DNA from: Thermoguttaceae bacterium
GTDB taxonomy: Bacteria > Planctomycetota > Planctomycetia > Pirellulales > Thermoguttaceae
Reading direction: 5' to 3'
Length of the DNA stretch: 64,000 bases
Assembly (NCBI GenBank): GCA_025060325.1
Contig: JANXBW010000001.1
Span: 62,001-126,000, forward strand
In this document: positions 1 to 8,736 of the stretch, piece by piece
How positions within the stretch are numbered: the stretch's first letter is position 1
Layout of the letters: each line of letters opens with the position of its first letter
Made by a program: the position numbers and the translations under genes
Notes under the pieces: model-generated
The model's input: only the letters and a program-made list of their open reading frames with translations
Told to the model about the DNA's origin: nothing
Database searches by the model: none

Positions 1-1407
1 TCGGACTGACCTGGCATCGGGCAGATCCTTGGCAACAAGCGAGGAAGTCTCTCTCCGGTGCACTCTGGGGTAATTGTAAAGGACCAACTGCTACGCGGAG
101 CCTTTTATTCGCAAGATCGTCGTCCGGAAGTCCGAGAAGACCGGCTTTCGTAAGTCTTACATCCCGCGAAGATGGCCCCTCCGCCAATTGCTTACGTTGC
201 CAAACCGGCCCTTCAACGGACGCTGGCAAACGGAAATCCCCTTGATGATGACCACCCGACTAGCGATTAAACCTCAATCATCCATAAGCAAGTACCAGTG
301 CACAAAGGGGCCGTTGACCTTCCACTGAGCCTGTCCCCCTAGAGGAGGGAACGGTTTTGGCTGGTGACATTGAGGGCAGGTCAAAGGCTCTCTCGCTACT
401 CGGGCCAATGAGAGAGTTGGCCCTGTTTATGCGACCACTTGTAAAAAACTCCTGCCCGCGCTGGTAGCGGAAGCACGTCCTTGGGCCGACGGGTGCCCTT
501 GGGACCGTCATATCCGCATACAGACCCGGGACTGAGGGAACCACCGGGGAATCCTTACCCCCCAACTGGCCGACCTGCTTGACCGCTGCGGTTAACGACA
601 AGGACTTTCGCCAACTCAGGCGCCGCTGCTTCGGATAGGAAACGCCAATCAAAGGACGGTAACAACTGCGTGCGAGTGGCCTTTCCGATTACTCCAAGCA
701 AAATCTCGGGATGTCCGAGAAAGATCATCAAACAACTAACCTTAATATCAACTTTGTTCGCATAAAAAAGGTTCGCAAGCTTTGGTGAGGCGGTAAACCA
801 CGACGCGCGGGTTTCACCGCCAAGAACGCCACCCGCGGAAATCGCAATGGCGAGGGGTTCCCTGTCGGCCTATCCGGGACATAGATGAGCAGGTAAGCTT
901 CACTGAAACCGCTCCAGCCATCGCCGCTCGCGAGAAACGTCTCGGATTGTCTTTGGCATCCGGAGGCAGCACCCTTGCTTAGCTTCGTGGCCCCGGCGCA
1001 GTTTAGCGCGGGCCAGGGATCGATCCGAGAATTCCAACTTTTTCGCGATAACAGCGCGGCAGCCCTCTCATCGGGCGGGCCTTTTCGATACAGGCGGGCT
1101 TGTTTTAGGGGGATTTGGAGTTTTCGGCTGAAAAAAGGAGCATAAAAGAGCCGATTTTTCCGGTTGCATGTAGCCGACTTTCTGCGAAGATTACCCGAAC
1201 TCGATTCGGCGGGTGGGCTGATCGGGATTATTAGCCGAAGAACAATTGTGAGACCCAGAAGCAACCTGAGGGGATCCAGCCACGGCGGACAGGACGATCC
1301 CCTCGGTGGGGACCACTAGTTTCGGGGAGTCGCAAGAGGGGGACGGGAACGGGCCGGCGAGGGAGCACCGGCTTAACCAGCAAGGAAGTTGGCTCCGGAG
1401 GCAAATA
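1..1407. other. Long region without a recognisable gene
   Basis: I find no gene I can support. Reading frames at the left edge close within about 75 to 250 bases and their translations resemble no family. The longest minus-strand frame (728-1264) has a composition like random translation. The region holds one strong imperfect hairpin (789-821, listed separately). It also precedes the DUF1571 gene, so its last 100-200 bases probably carry that gene's promoter, although I see no clear -35/-10 pair. Confidence 0.5.
789..821. other. Imperfect inverted repeat / hairpin
   Basis: GGCGGTAAACC at 789-799 pairs with GGTTT plus ACCGCC at 810-821. This gives eleven base pairs interrupted only by a bulged C at 815, around a 10-base loop. 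No T-run follows on either strand, so it is not a classical intrinsic terminator. It lies in the gene-free region about 590 bases before the first supported start codon. Function unknown. Confidence 0.4.
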
Positions 1408-2373
1408 ATGGGAATAAGCTTTCCTTATCTTGGCCGGCAGATGGCGATCGGTTCGAGCTTATTTGCTGTTTTCGCCGCGTGGGTCAATCTTATCGGTACG
1501 GTTTCAGGTCAAGAATCTCCTGCAATAGCACCTACGGGTAACCGCAACGCTGTCGCCCCAGGACAGGTAGCCAGCGAGCCGGCCAAATCGTCCGGCCCTG
1601 CATATCGTGTTGCCGAACATACGGTAATGTCGCCGATTTTGGCGGCCCTACTTGCCTCGGCCAAGCCGGACGAACATCCCCTTATGCCTTCCATCCGCTG
1701 GGCTAAACAAGAGCTAGAGCGCATCCGGCGTATTGAAGACTACTCAGCGATTATGGTCAAAAGGGAACGCATTGGGGGCGAGCTGGCCGAGGAAGAATAT
1801 GCCTTTGTGAAAATCCGCCACCGTCCGTTTAGTGTTTACATGCGATTCCTCCATCCCCCCAGCATCCGTGGACAAGAAGTGATTTGGATCGCTGGGGCAA
1901 ATGACGGCAAAATGTGGGCAAAAGGGACCGGTTTAAAGCGGATCTTTGGCACGGTCTCCTTGAGCCCCACAAGTCCCATCGTGATGCAGAACAATCGTTA
2001 TCCCATCACTGAGATTGGGATCCTTCGGCTAGTTGAACGGATTATCGAAGTGGCGGAGCAGGACGCCCAATTCGGTGAGTGTGAGGTGACATATTATCCC
2101 GGCGCAAAGATCAACGACCGGCCTTGTCTGTGCATCCAGGTCGTTCATCCCGTGCCGCGAACTAACTTCCGCTTCCATATCGCCCGGGTTTTTGTCGACG
2201 AAGAGCTTCGTCTGCCGGTTCGTTATGAGTCGTACGACTGGCCGAAAGAACCGGGGGCTCCGCCGCTGCTCTTGGAGCAGTACACGTATTTGGACATCCG
2301 GCTCAATAATGGATTCACCGACCGCGACTTCGATATCAACAACCCGGAATACGGGTTCACGGGGAGAAAATGA
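1408..2373 (+). CDS. DUF1571 family exported protein
   Basis: Secreted protein of 321 residues belonging, by overall pattern, to the DUF1571 family, which is common in planctomycetes and related in fold to LolA-type lipoprotein carriers. The ATG at 1408 is chosen because a CGGAGG motif lies about six bases upstream and the protein then opens with a signal peptide (residues 1 to about 34, ending near SGQE). The frame is open back to 1306, but that extension is polar and unlikely. The mature part carries family-like blocks such as YSAIMVKRERIGG, GQEVIWIAG and a C-terminal DRDFDINNPEYGF segment near the end. A role in binding or moving lipid or lipoprotein in the periplasm is inferred from fold similarity only. 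It stands alone; the next gene starts about 250 bases later. Confidence 0.8.
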   Translation: MGISFPYLGRQMAIGSSLFAVFAAWVNLIGTVSGQESPAIAPTGNRNAVAPGQVASEPAKSSGPAYRVAEHTVMSPILAALLASAKPDEHPLMPSIRWAKQELERIRRIEDYSAIMVKRERIGGELAEEEYAFVKIRHRPFSVYMRFLHPPSIRGQEVIWIAGANDGKMWAKGTGLKRIFGTVSLSPTSPIVMQNNRYPITEIGILRLVERIIEVAEQDAQFGECEVTYYPGAKINDRPCLCIQVVHPVPRTNFRFHIARVFVDEELRLPVRYESYDWPKEPGAPPLLLEQYTYLDIRLNNGFTDRDFDINNPEYGFTGRK

Positions 2374-2625
2374 GACGGGACGGGGCCCTACCGACACTTA
2401 ATGGAAACGGAGCGTGTTTGACCCAATCATTAATCGCAGGGTGAGGGGGCTCCCGGTCGGACATATGGGCCGGAGACAAGAAGGGCTTTCCCCGCGACAA
2501 AGTGCCCTTGTTTGGCTTGTCGCAGCCCTTTCGGAGAAAAGCAAACTTTTCCGGACGTGTCGCCTCCTATGTTGCCCCCCCGCAAAAACAGCGGGAACGG
2601 TCAGCTATTTCGGGGCCCCCGGTCG

Positions 2626-3486
2626 ATGTCCCGCGCGTTTTTATCGCTGGGTCGCTCGGTTATTCGCTTTGTGATCGTAGTTGGTCTATGCTGGGCCACT
2701 CTACTTGCTTTAGCGATGCTCTGGGAAGAAGCATTTATCTTTTTCCCTTCGCCTTATCCCGAAGGTGACTGGACTCTCCCGCCTGGGACGGAAAATGCAG
2801 AATTTACGGCGGCTGATGGGACCAGACTTCATGGATGGTTCCGAGAGGTTGCCGACGCGGTAGGTGTGGTTCTTTACTGCCACGGTAATGCGGGAAACGT
2901 AACCCACCGGGCGGCGATTCTTCAATGCTTCGCAGAAATCACCGGCGCAAGCATTCTGGTGTTTGACTATCGGGGGTATGGCAAAAGCGAGGGACGGCCG
3001 ACCGAGGCCGGGATCCTTGCTGATACCCGAGCGGCCCGGGCTTGGCTTGCTCGCCGAACGGGGGTCGCAGAGCGCGATGTGGTTCTAGCTGGCCAATCGC
3101 TCGGAGGAGCGGTAGCGGCCGTTGTCGCCGGACAAGACGGAGCAAAGGCGCTGATCCTTGAGAACACATTCACCTCGATTCGAGACATGGCCGCATACCA
3201 CTATCCTCTGCTCCCAGTGGGGCCGTTTCTCCGAACAAAACTTGATGCCCTTGCCCATTTGCATCAGTATGCCGGGCCAGTGCTTATAGCTCATGCGGAA
3301 TGGGACTCAATCGTTCCTTTTCAACACGGCCAGCGCCTCTTCGACGCGGCACGTGGGCCGAAGGAGTTTTTCGTCGTGCCAGAAGCCGACCACAATGATC
3401 CGATGCCGCTAGGCTATTACAGGAAGGTTCGGGAGTTTTTGATTGAGACCGCTAAGCTCGGCGACCGGGGCGAAAAAGCAGAGTGA
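2626..3486 (+). CDS. Membrane-anchored alpha/beta hydrolase
   Basis: Serine hydrolase of the alpha/beta fold, similar to the BEM46/YfhR group. From the ATG at 2626 the protein has 286 residues. A hydrophobic segment (about residues 12-35) acts as signal anchor. Then come the oxyanion-loop motif HGNAGN (86-91), the nucleophile elbow GQSLGG with Ser158, the acid Asp227 in EWDSIVPF, and His256 in ADHNDP, so the catalytic triad is complete. The frame stays open upstream to 2512 with other ATGs at 2512 and 2569. I prefer 2626 because it puts the membrane segment at the N-terminus, but no Shine-Dalgarno site decides it. The substrate is unknown; esterase or acyl-hydrolase activity facing the periplasm is inferred. 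Confidence 0.85.
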   Translation: MSRAFLSLGRSVIRFVIVVGLCWATLLALAMLWEEAFIFFPSPYPEGDWTLPPGTENAEFTAADGTRLHGWFREVADAVGVVLYCHGNAGNVTHRAAILQCFAEITGASILVFDYRGYGKSEGRPTEAGILADTRAARAWLARRTGVAERDVVLAGQSLGGAVAAVVAGQDGAKALILENTFTSIRDMAAYHYPLLPVGPFLRTKLDALAHLHQYAGPVLIAHAEWDSIVPFQHGQRLFDAARGPKEFFVVPEADHNDPMPLGYYRKVREFLIETAKLGDRGEKAE

Positions 3487-3700
3487 AAGTGCCGGCCGGG
3501 AAAGCGGAGGGGAAGGCTACCAACGGCACAGTTAGCCAACAGGAATTCCAGCTTTCCCAGTTTGCTGGGGATGATTGGGCCGGGTCTGGGAAATACCGAC
3601 CACGCTTGGCCTTCACGGACGGCCGAGATTAGAATGAACTCGGGCGGGTACTTTACCTAGCAAGCAAAGCTTCCCATATTTTGAGGCACAGAGATTTGTT

Positions 3701-3730
3701 GGAGTTGAGGGGGACTCGAATCCCCCGGCC
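3701..3730 (-). other. tRNA 3'-end-like element (T-arm and acceptor relic)
   Basis: On the minus strand the element reads as a T-arm-like hairpin, GGGGGATTCGAGTCCCCC, followed by T and then CAACTCCA, which looks like the 3' side of an acceptor stem with discriminator A. It is not a normal tRNA end. The T-arm is one base too long, or its closing pair is A-C. The best 5' partner (GGAGCTG, 3765-3771) leaves a mismatch, and no proper D or anticodon arm folds between. The ending recalls tmRNA 3' ends, but no matching 5' domain or tag reading frame is found on either side. It is most likely a decayed tRNA or tmRNA fragment or an integration scar. Confidence 0.3.
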
Positions 3731-3797
3731 CATTCGGCTCTGAGCAGTTCGCGGAGCTACGGTCCAGCTCCCCGATTTGCGACTGTTTGGGTTTTTT

Positions 3798-3872
3798 CGG
3801 GGCGTAGCGCAGCCTGGGTAGCGCATCTGCTTTGGGAGCAGAGGGTCGGCGGTTCAAATCCGCCCGCCCCGA
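3798..3872 (+). tRNA. tRNA-Pro(TGG)
   Basis: Complete cloverleaf of 75 nt. The acceptor stem CGGGGCG (3798-3804) pairs with CGCCCCG (3865-3871), discriminator A. The anticodon stem TCTGC/GCAGA closes the loop TTTGGGA, giving anticodon TGG. The T-arm is GGCGG-TTCAAAT-CCGCC. The 3' CCA is not encoded. It reads the CCA/CCG family of proline codons by wobble. A second proline tRNA (CGG) lies at 32783-32858. Confidence 0.97.
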
Positions 3873-4379
3873 CTTCCTCTGGATGGAGTCCCCTCCATCC
3901 AGTAGTTCTCGTTAGGTTTTCGTAGGATTTGGCCCGCAAGCTGCGCGTGTTACGCCTCCTCGGGTTGCTAGCGCTTATCGCCCCGCGCGGGCAGGTAGAC
4001 TGCAGGAAATGAATCGCCCCTCCGCGCTGCTTGACTTTCTTTCGGGCCGCATAGGCAGATCACAGCAGGGTGCTTACTGGAGAAAACTGGCCCGGCGAGA
4101 AAGAACACTACCTCAAATCCCCTACCTTATCAGCTTGAGCCCAAGCACGAGCCCTAAGTAACTGATCTTTTACGTGCTAACGTCGGGCTAACCCGCGCAC
4201 CCCGCTCGTGTGGAAGCCCTCCTAATCGCCAACTTGTCGCCAAAACGCATAATTCACAAAAATTCAGAAAGTTGCTCGGCAAGCGAGCTAATTCTCATAA
4301 GCAATTTCGGGATTTGAGATGACAGCTGATCACAAGTGAGGTAGCTGATTGAAAGCGGCGCAACTACGACAGGACAGCT

Positions 4380-5087
4380 ATGGCCGGTCTAATCGATCGT
4401 GTGGATGTCCTTGTGATCTCGCCCCATCCCGACGACGCCGAGCTGGGGATGGGAGGAACCATTCTCCGACTGAAAAGTGAGGGGCGGAAGGTCGGCATTT
4501 TAGACCTGACCAACGGCGAGCCTACCCCCTACGGATCTCCGGAGACAAGGGCGGCAGAAACTGCGGAAGCTACGAAAATTCTCGGGATAGACTGGCGCGG
4601 CAATCTGGGGCTACCCAACCGATCTCTTCAAGCGACACTCGAGGCCCGAGCCCTACTTGCAGGGTATATCCGACAGCTTCGTCCCCGCTGGATCTTCGCC
4701 CCGTACTGGGAAGATGCTCATCCTGACCACGTGGCCGCCACTCAGCTGGCAGAGGCAGCTCGGTTTTGGGCTAAACTAACGAAAATCGATTTGCCCGGTG
4801 ACCCCTGGTACCCGGAAAGAATCTGGTATTACTTCTGCATTCACCTTCGCCTGATCCCTCAGCCGGCCTTCATCGTGGATATCTCCCCATTCTGGGAGCA
4901 GAAATTGGCGGCGATAAGGTGCTATCGAAGTCAATTCTCAGTCGGTCCCCGCGCCGAAAGCCCGACGTTTTTTGACCGGTTTGCTGAGCAAGCAGGAACT
5001 TGGGGGTGGGCAATAGGTGTCCGCTACGGCGAGCCATTTGCAAGCAAAGAGCCCGTCGGACTAAGTGGACTACGAGAACTCCTCTGA
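4380..5087 (+). CDS. bshB1: BshB1-type N-acetylglucosaminyl-malate deacetylase
   Basis: Zinc-dependent deacetylase of the PIG-L/LmbE family, 235 residues, the usual length for BshB1. In bacillithiol synthesis this enzyme removes the acetyl group from GlcNAc-malate before cysteine is added. Zinc-site motifs are present: HPDD at residues 16-19 near the N-terminus and HPDH at 114-117. Family-specific stretches such as DLTNGEPTPYG and NLGLPNR also fit BshB1 rather than mycothiol or generic PIG-L enzymes. The ATG at 4380 has an AGGA about seven bases upstream. It is a single gene, flanked by gaps. A BshC-like protein is encoded at 42802-44466; no BshA is seen in the window. Confidence 0.88.
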   Translation: MAGLIDRVDVLVISPHPDDAELGMGGTILRLKSEGRKVGILDLTNGEPTPYGSPETRAAETAEATKILGIDWRGNLGLPNRSLQATLEARALLAGYIRQLRPRWIFAPYWEDAHPDHVAATQLAEAARFWAKLTKIDLPGDPWYPERIWYYFCIHLRLIPQPAFIVDISPFWEQKLAAIRCYRSQFSVGPRAESPTFFDRFAEQAGTWGWAIGVRYGEPFASKEPVGLSGLRELL

Positions 5088-5345
5088 TAAATAACGATCA
5101 GAACGCCGACCCCTGCTCGGACCATTGGACCTCTCTGCAGGATCCAATCCGGCCGGCGGTGCCTCAGGAAGGACGTCCCTCGCTCGGAGTTAGACGATTA
5201 AACCCGGCGGGGATGGGATCCACCCGCTTGCGCGGCCAGGGCAGTTCATAGGATGTGTGGAGATCTTTTGGAAAAGCGCTGGCGCCCTATAACTCGAGGG
5301 TGGTGAACGAGTAAAATCGCCGCGAAATCCGTCCCGAAGTGCCCA

Positions 5346-5873
5346 TCAGGCCTGGCCGGCACTAAGTCCCGCTCGACGCGCTGCTTCTTGGAGCGCGATA
5401 AAAAGTCCCTCGTGGCCCGGCCAAATTGACCGGATTCGAAAATGCCGTTCGGTGTCGCCCTGGATGGTAATTTCGATGGTCAAGGCCTCCGCTGGAAGGG
5501 CTTCCGAAACCCGATCGGCCCATTCGACAAAGACCAGATCATCCGAGTCGAATAGCTCCTCAACCCCTAGCTCCAGGAACTCCCGAATTGAGGTCACGCG
5601 ATAAGCGTCGATATGCGTGATGCCCCGCTTGCCGAGGTACCGCTGAACCATCACGAAGGTAGGACTGACGACGAAATGATGCCCGCAATCGGCCGCCTCG
5701 GCCACAGCTTGCACCAGCCGCGTCTTTCCCGACCCTAACGTTCCCTCCAGCCGGACGATGGTGCCGTCGGGCAGTAATTCCGCCAGGATTCGGCCCAAAC
5801 GGCGAGTGTCCTCCTCGCTTAACGAAACTACCGTAAAAAAACGTTCCTGGTGGTGACTAAGAACCTGGCTCAT
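5346..5873 (-). CDS. tsaE: TsaE, ATPase of the tRNA threonylcarbamoyladenosine pathway
   Basis: Small P-loop ATPase (176 residues from the ATG at 5873) that works with TsaB and TsaD to put threonylcarbamoyl on A37 of ANN-decoding tRNAs. The Walker A motif GTLGSGKT spans residues 44-51. Typical family features follow: SPTF with a following Tyr, the HIDAYRV block that acts in metal binding, and VEWADRV near the C-terminus. The frame extends upstream to a TTG at 5918, but the short ATG start fits family length (about 150-165 residues plus tail). No strong Shine-Dalgarno site is visible for either. It converges with bshB1 across a 258-base spacer. Confidence 0.9.
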   Translation of the reverse strand: MSQVLSHHQERFFTVVSLSEEDTRRLGRILAELLPDGTIVRLEGTLGSGKTRLVQAVAEAADCGHHFVVSPTFVMVQRYLGKRGITHIDAYRVTSIREFLELGVEELFDSDDLVFVEWADRVSEALPAEALTIEITIQGDTERHFRIRSIWPGHEGLFIALQEAARRAGLSAGQA

Positions 5874-6683
5874 CGACACTGTGGCAGGGAGTTTCAAGAG
5901 CTTCCGGCAAAAGGCCAAAAATAGGGGATTTGGGCCAATTTGGCCCCCCAGCTATACCCGCAGTATTAGCGCCAACTTACCCCAGTCCTGACTCCATCCG
6001 AGGTTGCGCCCACACCGACCGACTCCGAGTTCACTCGGCACGCGAAAACATGACAATCAGGATAAAAAATATCAACATCTAACCCAAACCGTGGGATGTA
6101 GTTGGGGGTGGGACTACCCGCAGCCAGACGCTTCGCCCCCTCTGCGGGGAGGGTGCACAGCCTTTCCCACGCCGCGCGACTCCGAGTGGTCAAAACCGTG
6201 GGACTCTCCCAGTCCATGCGCACGGATCAAGTCCCCTGGATCGAGTCCCCTAATTGGAGCCGCCGTAAAGCTTAAAGCGTATATCCCTAAAACTTAGACC
6301 GCCGACCCTCTGGGGTATTGAGGCCACGCGCCACCTCGCCCTACAATCCAATTTCCCAACCCAATGGTCGGGGGCGCCCGAAGTTTCGGGTTGATTTTCC
6401 CATAATACCGTTAGCCAGCAAGCCCAAACGGCAGGAATTGTGTGCGCTCCCCTTTGGTTGCCGGTGCAAGTTCGACCCCCCAAAACTATTTTGGGGACCG
6501 CTAGGACCGTCTAAGTTAGCTAACCGTTCTCTCACAGCACATTGTTTCTTCACGTGGTTTTACCAAGCCTCAACCCTTTTGAGATTCTTTCAAGGGTAGA
6601 AGGCCTCAACGCGGCACGTCTGCTTTCAAGACTTATTGAAGGCAATCAACCCACGAATTCAAGCGAATGAGGAGTGGTCGGCA
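5874..6683. other. Gene-free region
   Basis: No supported gene. Open frames on both strands here have low-complexity or random-looking translations. The only structure noted is a weak hairpin around 6572-6597 (ACCCTT with AAGGGT) and a short direct repeat GCCTCAAC flanking it, just before the zinc-ribbon gene. Confidence 0.45.
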
Positions 6684-6881
6684 GTGGGAAGACTTCGAGA
6701 GCGGACGAAACTAGTCCTCGCGAGGAAAACAAGGCGTTGTTCCCGATGTGGGGCCCGGTTAGGAAAACATGACAAAAGGTGCAAACGTTGTCACGTTGTC
6801 CAACCTCTCCCCAAACCTAAGGCTCGCCGGGAGGCATATCGCCGCCGGAAAATGAAACGTCTCAAAGCTTTGTCGAGATAA
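6684..6881 (+). CDS. Zinc-ribbon microprotein
   Basis: Small basic protein of 65 residues. The GTG at 6684 is chosen because GAGGAG lies nine bases upstream; the frame is also open from a TTG at 6636. Counting from that TTG, cysteines 35, 38, 49 and 52 form a CSRCG ... CKRC pair of knuckles spaced as in a zinc ribbon of the L40e/rubredoxin type. The rest is rich in Lys and Arg (KPKARREAYRRRKMKRLKAL), which suggests RNA or ribosome binding. I cannot assign a named family. It is flanked by long gaps, so context gives no help. The case for a real gene rests on the metal-site spacing, the good ribosome-binding site and the coherent basic tail. Confidence 0.6.
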   Translation: MGRLRERTKLVLARKTRRCSRCGARLGKHDKRCKRCHVVQPLPKPKARREAYRRRKMKRLKALSR

Positions 6882-7255
6882 CGGAGCACCGGGTCCGCTT
6901 TTAAGCCCCAGAACAATGGCAACCCCTAAAGAGCCTTGACCTCCGAGGCGATCGGTAGCTCCCGGAGAGCACTTGGCCAATCACGGCGCACCCGGGCCAT
7001 CAGCGAGATGCAGCGGCGACGGGGAGTCCGAACGCGAGCGGTCCTACCTACCCCAACGCCCTATCTTGCTCGCGGGTTTAGTCGCAGGCGTTTGACTGCT
7101 GCGCCTTGAGGCGCCATTCCTTCCGGCGGGTTTCACACGGCGTCGCGGTCGAGCCTTTATTTTCGAGGACCCAGAAAATCGGCCCAATTTCGGGAGCCAC
7201 TGGGCATTTCTCGCGGCCAGGTGGGCACTCCGCGCGGGTTTAGATAGGTTAAGAC
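6882..7255. other. Convergent spacer without gene
   Basis: Between the zinc-ribbon gene and the end of malate dehydrogenase on the other strand. I see no coding potential and no convincing terminator hairpin with a T-run. Confidence 0.45.
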
Positions 7256-8209
7256 TCATAGCGGGCAAAGCTCTTTCATTTGCTCCACGAGACGCCGGAC
7301 CGCGGCAATGCTCCGGGCCATCGCCGCCTGCTCCTTCGGGGTCATTTCGATTTCGATAATCTTCTCGACCCCCCTAGCTCCGAGCACCACCGGCACACCG
7401 ATAAAAAGCCCACCTGCACCGTACTCTCTGTTGCAAAAAGCACAAACCGGTAGTACGCGCTTTTGATCCCGGAGAATCGCCTCGACCATTTCCGCTGTGG
7501 CCGCCGCCGGAGCGAAATAGGCACCACCCGTCTTCAGCAGGTTGACGATTTCCGCGCCGCCATTTCGGGTTCGCTCGATAATTTCATCAAGCCGCCGTGG
7601 CGAAATGAGCTGGGTCACAGGGATTCCGCTCACTGACGTACAGCTAACCAGAGGCACCATGGTATCCCCATGCCCGCCAAGAAGCATGGCCGACACATCG
7701 CGAACACTTACCCCCAGCTCCATGGCGATAAATGTTCGGAAGCGAGCTGTATCCAAAATCCCGGCTTGCCCCATGACACGATGCGGGGGAAATCCCGTCA
7801 CCTCCCACGTACGATAAACCATCGCATCAAGCGGATTGCTCACCACGATGACAATCGCATCGGGAGAACTTTTGCGAATGTTCTCCGCCACGGCAGTAAC
7901 GATCTTCACGTTAGCGGTGAGGAGGTCTTCCCGACTCATGCCGGGCTTGCGCGGAAAGCCAGCCGTGATAACAACAACGTCGCTGCCGACCGTTTCTTCG
8001 TAAGAGGTGGTACCGACAATCTTCGAATCAAAACCGACAACCGGCGAGGCCTGTAGGAGATCGAGGGCTTTGCCCTTCGGCATTCCCTCAAGCTCGGGAA
8101 TGTCAACAAGCACGATATCACCCAGGTCAGCAGCTGCACACCACAAGGCCGTGGTGGCCCCCACATTGCCAGCGCCAACAATAGTGATCTTAGCACGACG
8201 GGACATCAC
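7256..8209 (-). CDS. mdh: Malate dehydrogenase (LDH-like type)
   Basis: NAD-dependent oxidation of malate to oxaloacetate in the citric acid cycle; cytoplasmic. Length 317 residues. The nucleotide-binding GAGNVG lies at 12-17, with Asp36 at the end of strand two, consistent with NAD rather than NADP. Substrate arginines are Arg87 and Arg93 in FPRKPGMSRED and Arg156 in DTARFR; the catalytic His180 lies in GGHGDTMVPL. The RKPGM loop marks malate rather than lactate use. The GTG at 8209 and the ATG at 8206 both follow an AAGGAG nine to twelve bases upstream. It is divergently oriented from tilS, with a 527-base region between them. Confidence 0.95.
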   Translation of the reverse strand: MMSRRAKITIVGAGNVGATTALWCAAADLGDIVLVDIPELEGMPKGKALDLLQASPVVGFDSKIVGTTSYEETVGSDVVVITAGFPRKPGMSREDLLTANVKIVTAVAENIRKSSPDAIVIVVSNPLDAMVYRTWEVTGFPPHRVMGQAGILDTARFRTFIAMELGVSVRDVSAMLLGGHGDTMVPLVSCTSVSGIPVTQLISPRRLDEIIERTRNGGAEIVNLLKTGGAYFAPAAATAEMVEAILRDQKRVLPVCAFCNREYGAGGLFIGVPVVLGARGVEKIIEIEMTPKEQAAMARSIAAVRRLVEQMKELCPL

Positions 8210-8736
8210 AGAATGTTTCTCCTTAACTCATTTTGTGAACGGATAAACCATCGCAGCAAATACCGGTAGCCGGCCAATTGTCTCCGGTTAGACACCGCAG
8301 ACAAAACGGGGAGAGTTGCCCAGTCATCCACATCGCGAAATTTCGTTTGCCAGAGGCCTGTGCCCTTCCGAAGTTCCCAATGGGACTCACGCAACTTTCA
8401 GGAGTCCGTAATCGCGGGCGGATCCTGTGCTGACTCCCCGTCGACTCGGCTACAGGCTTTAGGTGATTATGAGGTTGGCGTTGCTTTCAGTTGACAAAAA
8501 CTCAAGATCTGCCAAAGTATCGACCTCAGGAGCAAAAACGTCAAGGCCTCACCTGATAAACTAACCGATGCCCTTTGAACGGCCACAGTTGGCACACTAG
8601 AAGGCTTTGGCATGAAAAGGACCTTGCCCTAAGGGGCCCAAAAAGAGCTTTTTATCCGTAAGTAGCAGTTCATACTTGAGTAGCAGATGCCGTCTACAAT
8701 TCTCCAATTGAAAATACCAAAGCACTGTTTACGAAA
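8210..8736. other. Divergent intergenic region (mdh / tilS)
   Basis: It must hold the promoters of mdh (leftward) and tilS (rightward). A perfect TTGACA at 8491-8496 faces tilS, but the hexamer 17-18 bases downstream (AAGTAT) is a poor -10, so I do not call a promoter. No small gene is supported. Confidence 0.4.

Larger units (their letters stand above)
3487..4379. other. Gene-free region around tRNA-Pro
   Basis: Apart from the tRNA at 3798-3872 and a tRNA-like element on the other strand (3701-3730), I see no gene. A 7-bp hairpin with one wobble pair (3605-3611 with 3621-3627) lies between the hydrolase and the tRNA. The stretch 3873-4379 shows nothing clear except that it must hold the start signals of the deacetylase gene at 4380. 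Confidence 0.45.

Noticed and set aside
728-1264. Minus-strand open frame of 178 codons in the left empty region
   Set aside because: Translation resembles random sequence, with no motif, membrane pattern or ribosome site.
3701-4060. tmRNA gene on the minus strand
   Set aside because: Only a 3'-like end exists. No 5' domain, pseudoknots or tag frame, and a plus-strand tRNA sits inside the expected span.
8491-8520. Sigma70-type promoter for tilS
   Set aside because: TTGACA is perfect, but the matching -10 (AAGTAT) is poor and planctomycete promoter rules are not well known.
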